Positions 46,801 to 64,000 of a stretch of 64,000 bases of DNA are shown in pieces (the stretch's first letter is position 1; every line of letters starts with the position of its first letter). The stretch is taken from positions 3,581,998 to 3,645,997 of the forward strand of contig BFEA01000025.1 of the NCBI GenBank assembly GCA_003427395.1. The letters are read 5' to 3'. The notes under the pieces are model-generated. The model had not been told where the DNA came from and searched no databases. It saw nothing but the letters and a program-made list of their open reading frames with translations. The position numbers were made by a program, and so were the translations under genes. This DNA is from Chara braunii. Taxonomy: Eukaryota > Streptophyta > Charophyceae > Charales > Characeae.

Positions 46801-47128
46801 CCCTCCCCCGGGCCCCCACACATACAAGATCACTTTTCTTTAGGGTAGTGCTAACTCTGGGCGACATGGTGAGTCCTTATCCATCATTCAAATGCATCCT
46901 CGACAGACTGTCAGGGTTCAACCTCCTCATGAGTTGGTGAAACAGTATGGGACAAATGTGTTTTTGTTTTTGTGGTGTCAGTGCGAATACCCTTACAAGG
47001 GTATCCACCCTGTTTTTTTTTTGCAGGCGAGACAGAAGACAGATGCACAGTTGGAGCCCTGCTGAGAGCCGACCCCAGAGTTGATGGTAGAGGTTGTCCG
47101 GACACCCGAGTGAGCGGTAGGAGGTGTG
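43810..47128. other. Unassigned region
   Basis: No gene recognised over 3.3 kb. The sequence is AT-rich with CT/T tracts (44790-44830, 45105-45125) and a C-rich tract at 46765-46815. Confidence 0.5.
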
Positions 47129-48292
47129 ATGAGCCATGTGCCTGAGTTTGACCCTGTGGCGGAGCGTCAGACGGCTACGGAAGAGAGAGTAGATTTTAGG
47201 ACACAGGAGGAGGAACAATCCGCTATGACTTTTAGAGAGTTGGAGGCTCATCTTGAGCCATCAAAGTGTCCTGCTTCATAGGCATGCCCCACCCCACCTC
47301 AGGAGGCCGTTGTACAGGGTCCAACATGAGAGAGTGAGGAAGCCCGACGCATGGAAGCCAGTAAGGTGATCGATGTGCACCTTGCAACCAACATGCAGGA
47401 CGAGGCAGTTATCATGGAGGCGCCACGACTTAAGCTACATCCCGAGGAGCCACATATTGGGGAGCAGAGTCGAGGTGAGGCCCCAGGACAGACGGCACAG
47501 ACGAGACCAGTGGGAGAGACCCCAGAGGAGAGACAAACCAGAGTGCCTGCATGACTGGCCGAGATAGCACAAAGGAGAGAGAGGATAGAGGCAGCAGGGA
47601 TGTTTTAGGACGAGCGAGCAGAGGATTGATGATATGTGGGCTAGGTATGAGAGCCAACGGGATATAGCTCACCAGAGGTCACGGCATCCGGAGCAGAAGG
47701 AGCGTGAGTCAGCCACGACAGGAGCCCCAGATGTGCGAAAGATCGTACAGGACGTGCTCACACAGTTGGGAGTTAGGAAAGAGCGGGTGGTTCAAAGAAA
47801 GGTTGTGACTGTTGTCCAAGGGAAAGGAAAGGAGTCGGCACAAGTGGAAGTCGAAGAAGAAGAGTATGAGGAAGAGGAGGAGCCAGAGCCCCAATGTTTA
47901 ACTAAGGCACAACGGAAGTAAGCGCAATCTTGCGCTAAGGGGAGAAGGCTCAGGAAAAGGGCAAGTGCCTCAGGTTTTGGCTGCAGCCCAACCTGAAGTG
48001 GGAACCCTGTCAAGTGGGGTGGGACCCTCGCAGATGGGTCCGCAGTTTTATGGGCATTGGCCATCTTTTGGTCCAATGGGACCATGGGCAATGTATAATC
48101 CGTATATGCCTTGGGCAGAGGTAAAGTTGTGCCTCACGTGGCCCCTATTCTGTCGTAGGAGTTCGCGAGAGGTGCGGCTGGCGCACTCGGCCGGAGCGGC
48201 GAAAGCTCCACTGCGAAGAAGTCTTGCAAAATCCTGCGTGATGCGGCCAGGAGGGTCCCCCCGCGGGACTGATGCCCTCGACAGTGGTGTAT
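47129..48292 (+). pseudogene. Broken gag-like coding relic, 5' part
   Basis: From ATG 47129 one frame reads SHVPEFDPVAERQTATEERV, RELEAHLEPSKCPAS, then stops (TAG, TGA) but continues in frame as ESEEARRMEASKVIDVHLAT and RPVGETPEERQTRVPA, a TGA, and LAEIAQRRERIEAAGMF. It then shifts to a frame with VRKIVQDVLTQLGVRKERVV and a Glu-rich run, and finally to one with GPQFYGHWPSFGPMGPWAMY. The charged, Pro/Gly-rich composition resembles the gag region of plant LTR retrotransposons or a disordered host protein. No zinc knuckle is seen. Confidence 0.45.
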
Positions 48293-48500
48293 AGCGAACA
48301 TGACAACACACACACCCTTGTTGGCTGAAGACCCTACCAATACCGACCACTGCAGGGGGAGCAAGCCAACTATCTCAGTTGGTTGGCAACAAGCATACCC
48401 AAGGTGGTTGTCCTTATTGAACACATGACCTGCTGAATGGCACTTGCATGCCTGACGAAATGAGCAAGGCCACTTGCTTGGTACCACTTTTTCTTTTTTT

Positions 48501-48690
48501 GGGAAACTATGCGGGAGTCACAAAAATGAGTTATAATTGCACTATGAGCCAAGATACAGTTTCGAATTGCAGTTCGGGTAATGTATACAACCCAGCTTTC
48601 TGGCCAGTTAGGGTGCCTGAAGTGCAATTGCAAACTGTATCTTGGCCCATAGTGTAATTATAACTCGTTTTTGCGACTCTATTGAAGTTA
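48501..48690. mobile_element. MITE with about 50-bp inverted ends
   Basis: GTCACAAAAATGAGTTATAA near 48519 and its continuation through AAGATACAGTTT pair with 48623-48676 (reverse complement GTCGCAAAAACGAGTTATAA). A second copy of the left arm alone lies at 48853-48914 in the same orientation. Confidence 0.8.
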
Positions 48691-48694
48691 CCCC

Positions 48695-48795
48695 TAAATT
48701 TTTATTTTTAAGTAAGCTATATTCTTCTCTCATCTATCTCATCTTCTTGCTAGTACTCATCTATCTCATCCTCTCGGGTACCGGGGGTACGGTTG
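48695..48795 (-). repeat. Retroposon 3'-tail-like repeat, minus copy
   Basis: The minus strand reads GATGAGATAGATGAG, AGAAGAATATAGCTTACTT, then A/T-rich sequence. The same series occurs in plus orientation at 53723-53810, there ending in an A-run. It is probably the 3' end of a LINE-like or SINE retroposon. Confidence 0.65.
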
Positions 48796-48919
48796 GTTGG
48801 TTTTCCCCGGGTACCCCTCATTTTGCCTTCTCTTTTGCTTTTGTTTTTCTTGGGGAAACTATGCGGGAGTCACAAAAATGAGTTATAATTGCACTACGGG
48901 CGAAGATACAGTTTAGGGT

Positions 48920-49123
48920 TTTGAGGAGACCTACAGAGCGCTGAGGCTGTGGAGGCTGGATGGATTTGAGGGTGGGATTAGGGGATTCCGTGGTATGATG
49001 CGAGTCAACTACACCCCAAATTTAGAGTGGTTTGGGTGGTTTGCAGGGCCATGTGAGTATGCCCTGGAGTATGCCATGAGCAAGGCAACCATGGGACCAG
49101 CTCATGCCACACTGTCCTGCTAG
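48920..49123 (+). pseudogene. Broken gag-like coding relic, 3' part
   Basis: After the MITE-rich block a 67-codon open stretch reads FEETYRALRLWRLDGFEGGI, MMRVNYTPNLEWFGWFAGPC, EYALEYAMSKATMGPAHATL then TAG. It looks protein-coding in composition and may be the continuation of the 47.1-48.3 kb relic, separated by later insertions. The family is not identified. Confidence 0.35.
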
Positions 49124-49222
49124 GAATCGGAGCGGAAAACTAGAATTCATCTGTTTACCATGGTTTCTTTTTCTTTTTTTTTTCTTTTTTGAGAAGGGCG
49201 ACGGCCTTGAGATATCATCATT

Positions 49223-49372
49223 GTGATATTCGAGGGCATTTGGCTTGGCTGGTGCCGTAAGCTAAACTGGCTGATGCTGCCAGGATAACTCCGGGTAGAA
49301 TTGTGGGGACCCCGGCCCTAACTCCGTTTGCAATATATGAGTCGAGACTGAAAAAAGAAAAAAAAAAAAAGA
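49223..49372 (+). mobile_element. 150-bp poly(A) retroposon nested in a SINE
   Basis: The insert starts GTGATATTCGAGGGCATTTG and ends in an A-rich tail. A perfect 13-base duplication AGATATCATCATT flanks it (49210-49222 and 49373-49385). Removing the insert and one duplicate restores the SINE body. Its source RNA is not recognised; Pol III boxes are not obvious. Confidence 0.85.
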
Positions 49373-49418
49373 AGATATCATCATTAAGCTGACCGGCCCG
49401 GCAGCCCTAGGCAATTCA

Positions 49419-49794
49419 GGGCATACTCACACGAGGACCAAAAGAACCAAAATCCCAAAATTTGAGTTATTTTTCGGGTCACACTGGAGAGGCTCACTAC
49501 CCAAATGCCTCAAACGGTGACCCTTCTGTCGGCGGCCTGTGGGGCCGCGGGCGTACCCTTTTTGAGACACCTCCGGACGTGGTCTTATTATTATTTTTTT
49601 TTAATCCCTCTTTTCGTTTGGTCCTCCCCCGTGTGACCGGGCGCACTTGCCCTGAATGCGAAGTGTCAGGGTCGCGACTTTGTCCTTTCTGGACGAGGTC
49701 CGCCCGTGTGACCACACAGGGACCAAATGCCTAGAAAAAGCCGAACGAAATGCCTCAAATTTTTGAGACTTTTGGTCCCTGTGTGAGTATGCCC
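49419..49794. mobile_element. PIF/Harbinger-like MITE, copy 2 (TSD TCA), nested in a SINE
   Basis: The ends are GGGCATACTCACACGAGGAC and CCTGTGTGAGTATGCCC, flanked by TCA. At 376 bases it is the largest copy of the family here. No transposase is encoded. Confidence 0.88.
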
Positions 49795-49951
49795 TCAGAA
49801 ATAGTTGGTTGTACAACTTCACTCATCAAGTTCAATCATCTGGATTCGAACACAGGTCTGTATTTTCAACAGTTCATGAGTGTACCCACTGAGCTCGGCT
49901 CTTGGGTGCTTACCACGGTTTCATCACTCCTTCTGTCAGTTTTCCGCCAGA

Positions 49952-50824
49952 TGGGGTCTCGCTCCACTGCTCTAGAAACCGGCCATTTCTTGAGTGCGGC
50001 ACCGCTCCACTTACTCGAGACGCCAGGTCTGGAATTCGGGTTCTTGAGCTGTCAGTATCTCCTCACGAAAATGGCGAGAATCCGTCGTCGCTCCACTACC
50101 TCATGAAACGCACTCACGAAAATGCATTTCTTAAGTTGGCAGAACGTCCTCTCCCATGGCACTCTTGACAATTCGAGAGCTCCTGCCTGCAGCGGCAGGA
50201 ATTTCAAGGGAGGCATCGAGGACCTTCGAAAGTTGAGCATTTTTTTGGAGTGCACCTGGAGTCTGGGCAGACAACAACGTGCTGCCGGTGTTGTGCAGCT
50301 CTCTCAAAGAGCGGTCTGACATCCGAGAGGCCTTCTTGAGTTTGACCTTCTAGAGTAAGAGGCTCGCCACACAGGCTGTCGAAAACCAGGTTTTCGACAA
50401 TTTTGCATCGCCACACAGACTTTCGAAAAATTGCGGCTCAAGAAACTTTCGACAGGTGTCAGAACGGTCCTTTCGACAGCCGCCCTCCAGCAACTGTTTC
50501 CACCAGCCTGCAGGTGACGGAAATTAGACAGTGGCCCGCTGACCTTTTGAAAATTGCGCTCGAATTTGCGTTGTCAGGGACTGTTCCGTCAACTTCCGTG
50601 AAACCCCTCCGCCTGGCCATGACCAAAAACCTTGCCCCTCCACAGCCTGTGGCGAAGGGGGGGAAAATTGTCCCTGACTGTAGAAAAATTTTGACATTCT
50701 ACAGCCGGTGTGGCGAGCCTCTGAGTGGAGCCATGTTCTCTTTTTCAGTCGTTTCTAGAGTCTGACAGCTCTAGACTCACTCTCGAAGATCTTCGCGAGT
50801 CTAGAGTGGTGGAGCGAGACCCCA
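49952..50824. mobile_element. 873-bp nonautonomous TIR element
   Basis: TGGGGTCTCGCTCCACTGCT at the left pairs with the right end GTGGTGGAGCGAGACCCCA, preceded by CTCTAGA-type extensions. The interior has many TCTCGA and TTTCGACA inverted words and a nested element at 50358-50722. The termini resemble those of the 122-bp palindromes at 51020, 51810, 52178 and 54190. Confidence 0.8.
50358..50722. mobile_element. 365-bp MITE nested in the 873-bp element
   Basis: AGAGGCTCGCCACACAGGCT at the left and AGCCGGTGTGGCGAGCCTCT at the right are near-perfect inverted ends. Flanks GAGTA and GAGTG may be a 5-bp duplication with one change. Confidence 0.8.
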
Positions 50825-51019
50825 TGGTGGGAGAGGTACACTACTTTTGGTAATAGCCTGGCAGTCATGCGCGGTATCATCACATGGTGGCATGATTTAT
50901 CATTTGCCGCACCACGGTGTGGACTGATTAACAGCAATAAACATAAACAGCGGTCGAAAGGAGACAAGCCAGGCGGACCGACACGAAACAGTAACCGACA
51001 CGAAAATCCACGAGTCCTT

Positions 51020-51141
51020 GGGCCTCGCTGCACTACGCTCGAAAGGTGCAAAACGAGAGTGAATCTTCCGCTAGAACATGGAAAGATACAGCGACATGAT
51101 TTTTGTCTTTTGTGCATTTCAAGAGTAGTGCAGCGAGGCCC
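51020..51141. mobile_element. 122-bp palindromic MITE, copy 1
   Basis: It starts GGGCCTCGCTGCACTACGCT and ends AGTAGTGCAGCGAGGCCC. The interior carries ACGAGAGTGAATCTTCCGC and GGAAAGATACA, shared with the copies at 51810, 52178 and 54190. It is nearly all hairpin. Confidence 0.88.
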
Positions 51142-51169
51142 ATTTTCCGTTTGTCGTTTCTATTCTTTT

Positions 51170-51722
51170 CAAAAAGGGGGACGGGCCTTCGGATATCATC
51201 ATCAAAACTGACCAATCTGATCCTTTCAAATCAGATCACATCAGACATCCAACTAGTCTATATATATGAAACTCCGACGAAACAGTTTGTCACAGCCCCC
51301 TTGATTGTTGTCCTCCTCTCCCTCTCTGCCTACGGTTTACCGGGCAGTTCTATTTGACAATATATATATCGTCACAAACAGATATATATATATATATATA
51401 TATTCTGCAGACTCTCCGACGAAACAGTTTGTCACAGCCCCTCGTTTGTTGCCCTCTTCTCCCTCTCCGCCTACGGTTTACCGGCCAGCTCTGTTTGACT
51501 ATATAGATTAATTTCATTCTGTTCCCTGATTGCATCTGGACTCGAGCTTCGATGTAATTAAGAGTTCATGGGTGTACCAACTGAGGGCATACTCACACGA
51601 GGACTTTTTACTTATTTGGACGGAATTGCGGCCAGATGCATACAGGTGTGGCTGAAATTAAGGTCTGATGCGTTCTGGGAAAGTGCTACCGTAGTGTGAG
51701 TATGCCCTGAGCTGGGCCCAGT
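51170..51722 (-). mobile_element. tRNA-derived SINE (family 1), copy 6, heavily interrupted
   Basis: The left part 51170-51260 matches the SINE end (GATATCCGAAGGCCCGTCC on the minus strand). The right part has the head CAACTGA/TGAGCTGGGCC, split exactly in the A box by the MITE at 51585-51707. The middle holds two module-B repeats (51268-51505) with (TA)n. Confidence 0.7.
51585..51707. mobile_element. PIF/Harbinger-like MITE, copy 3 (TSD TGA), in a SINE A box
   Basis: The ends are GGGCATACTCACACGAGGAC and GTAGTGTGAGTATGCCC, flanked by TGA. Removing it restores CCAACTGAGCT, the SINE A-box region. At 123 bases it is close in size and sequence to the copy at 53872. Confidence 0.9.
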
Positions 51723-51809
51723 GGTCTTCGAACTAGTTTACCGATTTTCTGATCGAGAAGTACCCGAGCCAGCATTGTTTGCCAATTGGTCAATTGGGCG
51801 AAACGCTCA

Positions 51810-51934
51810 AGGACCTCTGTCCACTACTATCGAATGTGCAAAACGAGAGTGATGAATCTTCCTCTAGAACATGGAAAGATACACCACCATGATTTCTGTC
51901 TTATGTGCATTTCGAGAGTGGTGGAGCGACGCCC
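51810..51934. mobile_element. Palindromic MITE, copy 2
   Basis: It starts AGGACCTCTGTCCACTACTA and ends AGAGTGGTGGAGCGACGCCC, with the family interior (GAATCTTCCTCTAGAACATG, GGAAAGATACACC). Ends are more diverged than in copy 1. Confidence 0.82.
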
Positions 51935-52177
51935 AAATAGTCGGCTATGCGTTCTCACTGAAGATTTTGAAAAAAAGAAAACGACAGCAATGATTGGCAA
52001 GTCCCATGATTGGCAGGTCCCAACGCGCGCGGCTGACGGCAGCATGTGGAGGGACCAAGCACGGTCGGCAACCTGTTAACGACCTTTTTTTTTTTTTTTT
52101 TTTTTTTTAAATGTCAACGACCTTTCGACCAGGCCATGCGACGTCTGTTGTCCGGCCGCAGTCAGGGGCAGACCATC

Positions 52178-52299
52178 GGGCCTCGCTGCACTACTCTGCA
52201 AATGTGCAAAATGAGACTGAATGCACCCGTGCAGTATGGAAAGATACATTGCCATCGCTTTTGTCTTTTGAGCATGTGGAGAGTAGCGCAGGGAGGCCC
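52178..52299. mobile_element. Palindromic MITE, copy 3
   Basis: It starts GGGCCTCGCTGCACTACTCT and ends AGAGTAGCGCAGGGAGGCCC, with the interior GGAAAGATACATTGCC. Confidence 0.85.
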
Positions 52300-52489
52300 A
52301 TTAGCTCGCTAATTCCTCTTGTGATCGCAATTTTTTATTATAAGAAAAGGCTAAACCAATTCAAGTACCTGTGGAATCTGGACAGGACGGCCTTTCAGGC
52401 CTTTGTTATTGTCATTACGGTATTACGTGGAACCCCGTGCTCGAAGCTTCAACGAGGGAACATGCGGCAGCCGCACCCAGCAGCAGATG

Positions 52490-52618
52490 CGATACCTGCT
52501 ACAGCAGGTGGGCGATACCGGCTGTACCTGCTACAGCAGGTGGGCGATACCGGCTGTACCTGCTACAGCAGGCCGGCGATACCGGCTGTACCTGCTACAG
52601 CAGGTGGGCGATACCGGC
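52490..52618. repeat. Tandem repeat of a palindromic CTGCTACAGCAGG unit
   Basis: The palindrome CCTGCTACAGCAGG plus a GGCGATACCGGCTGTA spacer is repeated about four times with a unit of about 31 bases. The repeat reads as CYSRWAIPAVPATAG in one frame, but this is a repeat artefact. Confidence 0.9.
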
Positions 52619-52639
52619 CCGGAGTGAGCCGGTAGCATC

Positions 52640-52885
52640 AGGACCGAGCTTCTTCGATGGGCCAGTCACTGTGCCTCCCCTCCGGTCCCCTCCCCCTATG
52701 AACATCAGCAGTCTCTGCTCAATGCCACAGTCTGTGCTCAATGCCACTCCGCGGGACCGAAGGCATATCTCCAGGTGGCGGGGGCCAGGCTTACCCAGGA
52801 AGGTGCATGAGGCCAATGGGGATTGAACCCAAGACCTCCTAAATGCGACTTGCCTGCCTTACCAACTGAGCTAGGCCGGTGGATT
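52640..52885 (-). mobile_element. tRNA-derived SINE, family 2
   Basis: The minus-strand head reads CCGGCCTAGCTCAGTTGGTA and, about 40 bases on, GGGTTCAATCCCCATT, a close match to Pol III A and B boxes. The acceptor stem does not pair, so it is not an intact tRNA. The body (TGGCATTGAGCACAGACTG duplicated) differs from family 1. Fragments of the body resemble 53490-53590. Confidence 0.75.
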
Positions 52886-53204
52886 TGTTTCTCTTTTTTT
52901 TCTCGTCTTCTTGGTATTATGCATCTATCTTGGCCGCTGGATTGTCGCAACATCAGTCGTTGATTTGGTTATAGGGTTTATTTATTAGCGGGTAACTACT
53001 CTTTTTTTTTCCGTTCTTTTTTTTTAGCGGGCAACATCTGTCGCAGCTCGTCGTCGTCGCCCACTGACTGCGGTAACTATCGCATTGAGCAGGCTGTGGC
53101 CTATAGGTAGATGCACCAACCCCCATCGGCCAAAAATTTTGAACGCATCTGGACAACGTATCTGTGCAGATGCATTCAGAATCTTGGCGGATGGCGAATG
53201 GTTC

Positions 53205-53482
53205 GACTATGGTGGAAAAGGCGCCTTGTATGGGAACTTCCTCGTGAAACTGAACGGTGAAGATGCGCATCATTCGAGTTGAGGGTATGGTTACACCTGG
53301 AAGAAGGAAATAGGAGCAAAGCCCATTGACTGGAAAATAACGTAAAAGTAGGAAGAAGGAAACGGTGAAGATGCGCATGTTGAGAGTAGTGAGAGGCCCA
53401 CGTGAAACTGAACGGTGAAGTTGTGCATGTCGGAAAAAAAAAAAAAAAAAAAAAAAGAGAGTAGTGGAGCGAGGCCCAGACC
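53205..53482. mobile_element. Rearranged palindromic MITE remnants
   Basis: GTGAAACTGAACGGTGAAG occurs at 53246 and 53403, and GGTGAAGATGCGCATGTTGA at 53365. Ends such as GAGTAGTGGAGCGAGGCCC belong to the palindromic family. An A-run of about 22 lies at 53436-53457. Confidence 0.6.
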
Positions 53483-53489
53483 CCGCCAT

Positions 53490-53815
53490 GTGTGGCGTTG
53501 GTGGGGGCTAGGGGGAGGTGCAGTGACTGGCCATTGCTCGGCGCTAGCTAGCACCGCCGATTTCCTTCCCCCCCATCGGCAATGCCTGCCCACTCCTCAT
53601 CACCGTGATGAGGGACTGGTACAGCCTTGCTCTCGCACCACAGCTGTGGTCCCCACCTACCCCGTGGGCTGGGGAGAGATCCGGGTTGGTTGGTGTTCCC
53701 CCGTACTATACATAGACTAGTGAGAGGATGAGATAGGTGCATACTACCAAGACGATGAGATAGATGAGATAGATGAGAGAAGAATATAGCTTACTTTTAA
53801 TTTAAAAAAAAAGAA
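53490..53815 (+). mobile_element. Probable retroposon with GATAGATGA-type tail
   Basis: A GC-rich body (53490-53710) is followed by GATGAGATAGATGAGATAGA, AGAATATAGCTTACTT and an A-rich end. The tail is shared with the minus copy at 48695-48795. No coding sequence remains. Confidence 0.55.
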
Positions 53816-53871
53816 AAACGAAGAAACGACGGGACGGTGAAGGCAACGCAACTTGTAGTTTTCCAAGTTGA

Positions 53872-53998
53872 GGGCATACTCACAGTAGCACTTTTTCACC
53901 TGTTTTTGGACGGAATTGAGGCCATATGGATACAGATTCGGCCGGAAATACACGCAGATCCATTTAGATAGTACTGCTACAGTAGTGTGAGTACGCCC
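53872..53998. mobile_element. PIF/Harbinger-like MITE, copy 4 (TSD TGA)
   Basis: The ends are GGGCATACTCACAGTAGCAC and GTAGTGTGAGTACGCCC, flanked by TGA. Its interior words GGACGGAATTG and GGCC are shared with the copy at 51585. Confidence 0.88.
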
Positions 53999-54189
53999 TG
54001 AGAGTGTGTAACCGCCAGATGAGAAGCTGGAGCATAATTCATCATAACCGGCAAGAGGTCAGCTCTTGATCATTCATCATAACCGGCCGATAACCGGCCG
54101 AGGACCGGGAAACGGGAAACGGGAAACGGGAAACAAGAGGGGTGGGACATGTCGGGCAGGCACCACTGGTAGGACGCACTCTACGTAGT

Positions 54190-54314
54190 GGGCCTCGCTG
54201 CACTACTACTCTCGAAATGCGCAAAACGAGAGTGAATCTTCCGCCAGAATATGGAAAGATACACGGCCATGATTTTTGTTTTTTGTGCATGTCGAGAGTA
54301 GTGCAGCGAGGCCC
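54190..54314. mobile_element. Palindromic MITE, copy 4
   Basis: It starts GGGCCTCGCTGCACTACTAC and ends AGTAGTGCAGCGAGGCCC, with the interior ACGAGAGTGAATCTTCCGCC. It is the best-preserved inverted pair of the family here. Confidence 0.88.
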
Positions 54315-54374
54315 TGTGTGTGTGTGATGAAGGACACAGCAGCGCGGCTGGGCTTCCGGCATTGGCTGGGCGCC

Positions 54375-54460
54375 CGCCAATGACCACAGAGATCGACCGC
54401 CCTGAGCCATTCTCGCCCGCCAGTGGCCACAGAGATCGACCGCCCTGAGCCATTCTCCCG
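54375..54460. repeat. About 40-bp direct duplication
   Basis: CCACAGAGATCGACCGCCCT followed by GAGCCATTCTC occurs at about 54383 and 54428. Confidence 0.85.
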
Positions 54461-55103
54461 CCAAACTGCCGCCTACGTAGAGCAGTGGATCGGGCAACGT
54501 GTTTGACTGACCGAATTTGCCCGCAATCTCGGTCGAATACGGCCGCAGGGAGGTCCTGGCTCTCTCATAAATCTTCGCCCTCGTCCCTGCCAGAACTCAC
54601 TAATCCCGTCTCACAGTCTGGTCCTCCCCTCGCCAATCCTTTCCCCGAAAGTTTCGACCCTGTGGGCGCGCCGCGGATCGGAATCGCAACTGTGGTGGAG
54701 CTGAAAACCATTGTGATGAAACACTCCTCGCCATTCTGATGTAGCAGTGGAAGTCGTCTTTCGCGCGTGTCCGGCCGGCCCGCCCGCCCGCTCGCCCGCT
54801 GTGTTCCTTCTTAGTTCGTTCCGCTGTTAGGAGGATTCGGTTCGGCGGCACCAAGCAGAGTGTTGTGATATTCGGCGCCACCGAGCAAAGTGCAGTGAAA
54901 GGCGAAAGGGCAAATCGCAAAAGTGTAGTGGCGGGGCGACGGTGTCTCTGGTTGGTTGTGGTGAAAAGACAGAAGGAAACAGACGCGCGCGCACGTCTCG
55001 TCCGTCAGATCGCCAACAACACCGCGCCTGCTCGCCCGCCTGCCTGCTTGCCTGGCTGATAAGCAGACGTCGTGCGCGACGTTATATACGTTATCGGATC
55101 GCA

Positions 55104-64000
<8,897 letters not shown>

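Larger units (their letters stand above)
49168..49909 (-). mobile_element. tRNA-derived SINE (family 1), copy 5, with two nested insertions
   Basis: The minus-strand head CCCAAGAGCCGAGCTCAGTG, a B box GTTCGAATCCAGATGA, and the end GATATCTCAAGGCCGTCGCC plus an A-rich tail define a full SINE. Flanks TTACCATGGTTTC (49155-49167) and TTACCACGGTTTC (49910-49922) are a 13-bp target duplication with one change. It is split by a retroposon (49223-49372) and a MITE (49419-49794); without them it is about 216 bases. Confidence 0.88.

Noticed and set aside
52820-52885. Minus-strand sequence close to a real tRNA gene
   Set aside because: A and B boxes are good, but the acceptor and anticodon stems do not pair and it continues into a SINE body.

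Overview
This is a repeat-rich nuclear fragment of a green (streptophyte) genome. The two host genes are a plant-type plastid ketol-acid reductoisomerase and a DUF829/TMEM53-type alpha/beta hydrolase. Both are cut into short GT-AG exons separated by kilobase introns full of small transposons. This fits a large charophyte or bryophyte-like genome. Chara is my best guess, from gene resemblance and repeat load only, and is not proven. The assembly shows short-read artefacts: a 90-N gap, single Ns in homopolymers, a 49-G run, and a complete Nextera mate-pair junction adapter.

Layout. 1-1.98 kb: microsatellite and small repeats upstream of the first gene. 1.98-16.85 kb (+): a complete four-exon DUF829/TMEM53-like gene with a long Ser-rich N-terminal extension. 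Its introns hold hAT-like and PIF/Harbinger-like MITEs, a foldback element, minisatellites, a tRNA-derived SINE and two U6-like sequences. 16.9-23.5 kb: intergenic, with a SINE bearing a 19-bp target duplication, two hAT-type elements with perfect 8-bp duplications, a 209-bp MITE and the poly-G run. 23.5-31.3 kb: mostly unexplained AT-rich DNA with one interesting ORF cluster (28.0-29.5 kb) that I cannot assign to a family. 31.7-38.0 kb (+): a degenerate Helitron Rep/helicase gene with a Ty3/gypsy integrase fragment lodged in it and its HUH motif missing. 38.1-40.6 kb: two unrecognised downstream ORFs, the second with a duplicated 3' end. 40.6-47.1 kb: almost nothing recognisable except SINE remnants and a possible retroelement relic. 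47.1-49.1 kb: a broken gag-like coding relic. 49.1-54.5 kb: a dense nest of SINEs, MITEs and palindromes inserted into one another. 55.1-64 kb (+): the first four exons of the reductoisomerase gene, which continues past the window; its introns carry tandem duplications, a foldback element and two more U6-like sequences.

The two host genes are unrelated in function: branched-chain amino-acid synthesis in plastids, and a membrane-associated hydrolase-fold protein of unknown activity. The rest records layered transposon insertion. Target-site duplications at several elements allow the order of insertion to be read directly.
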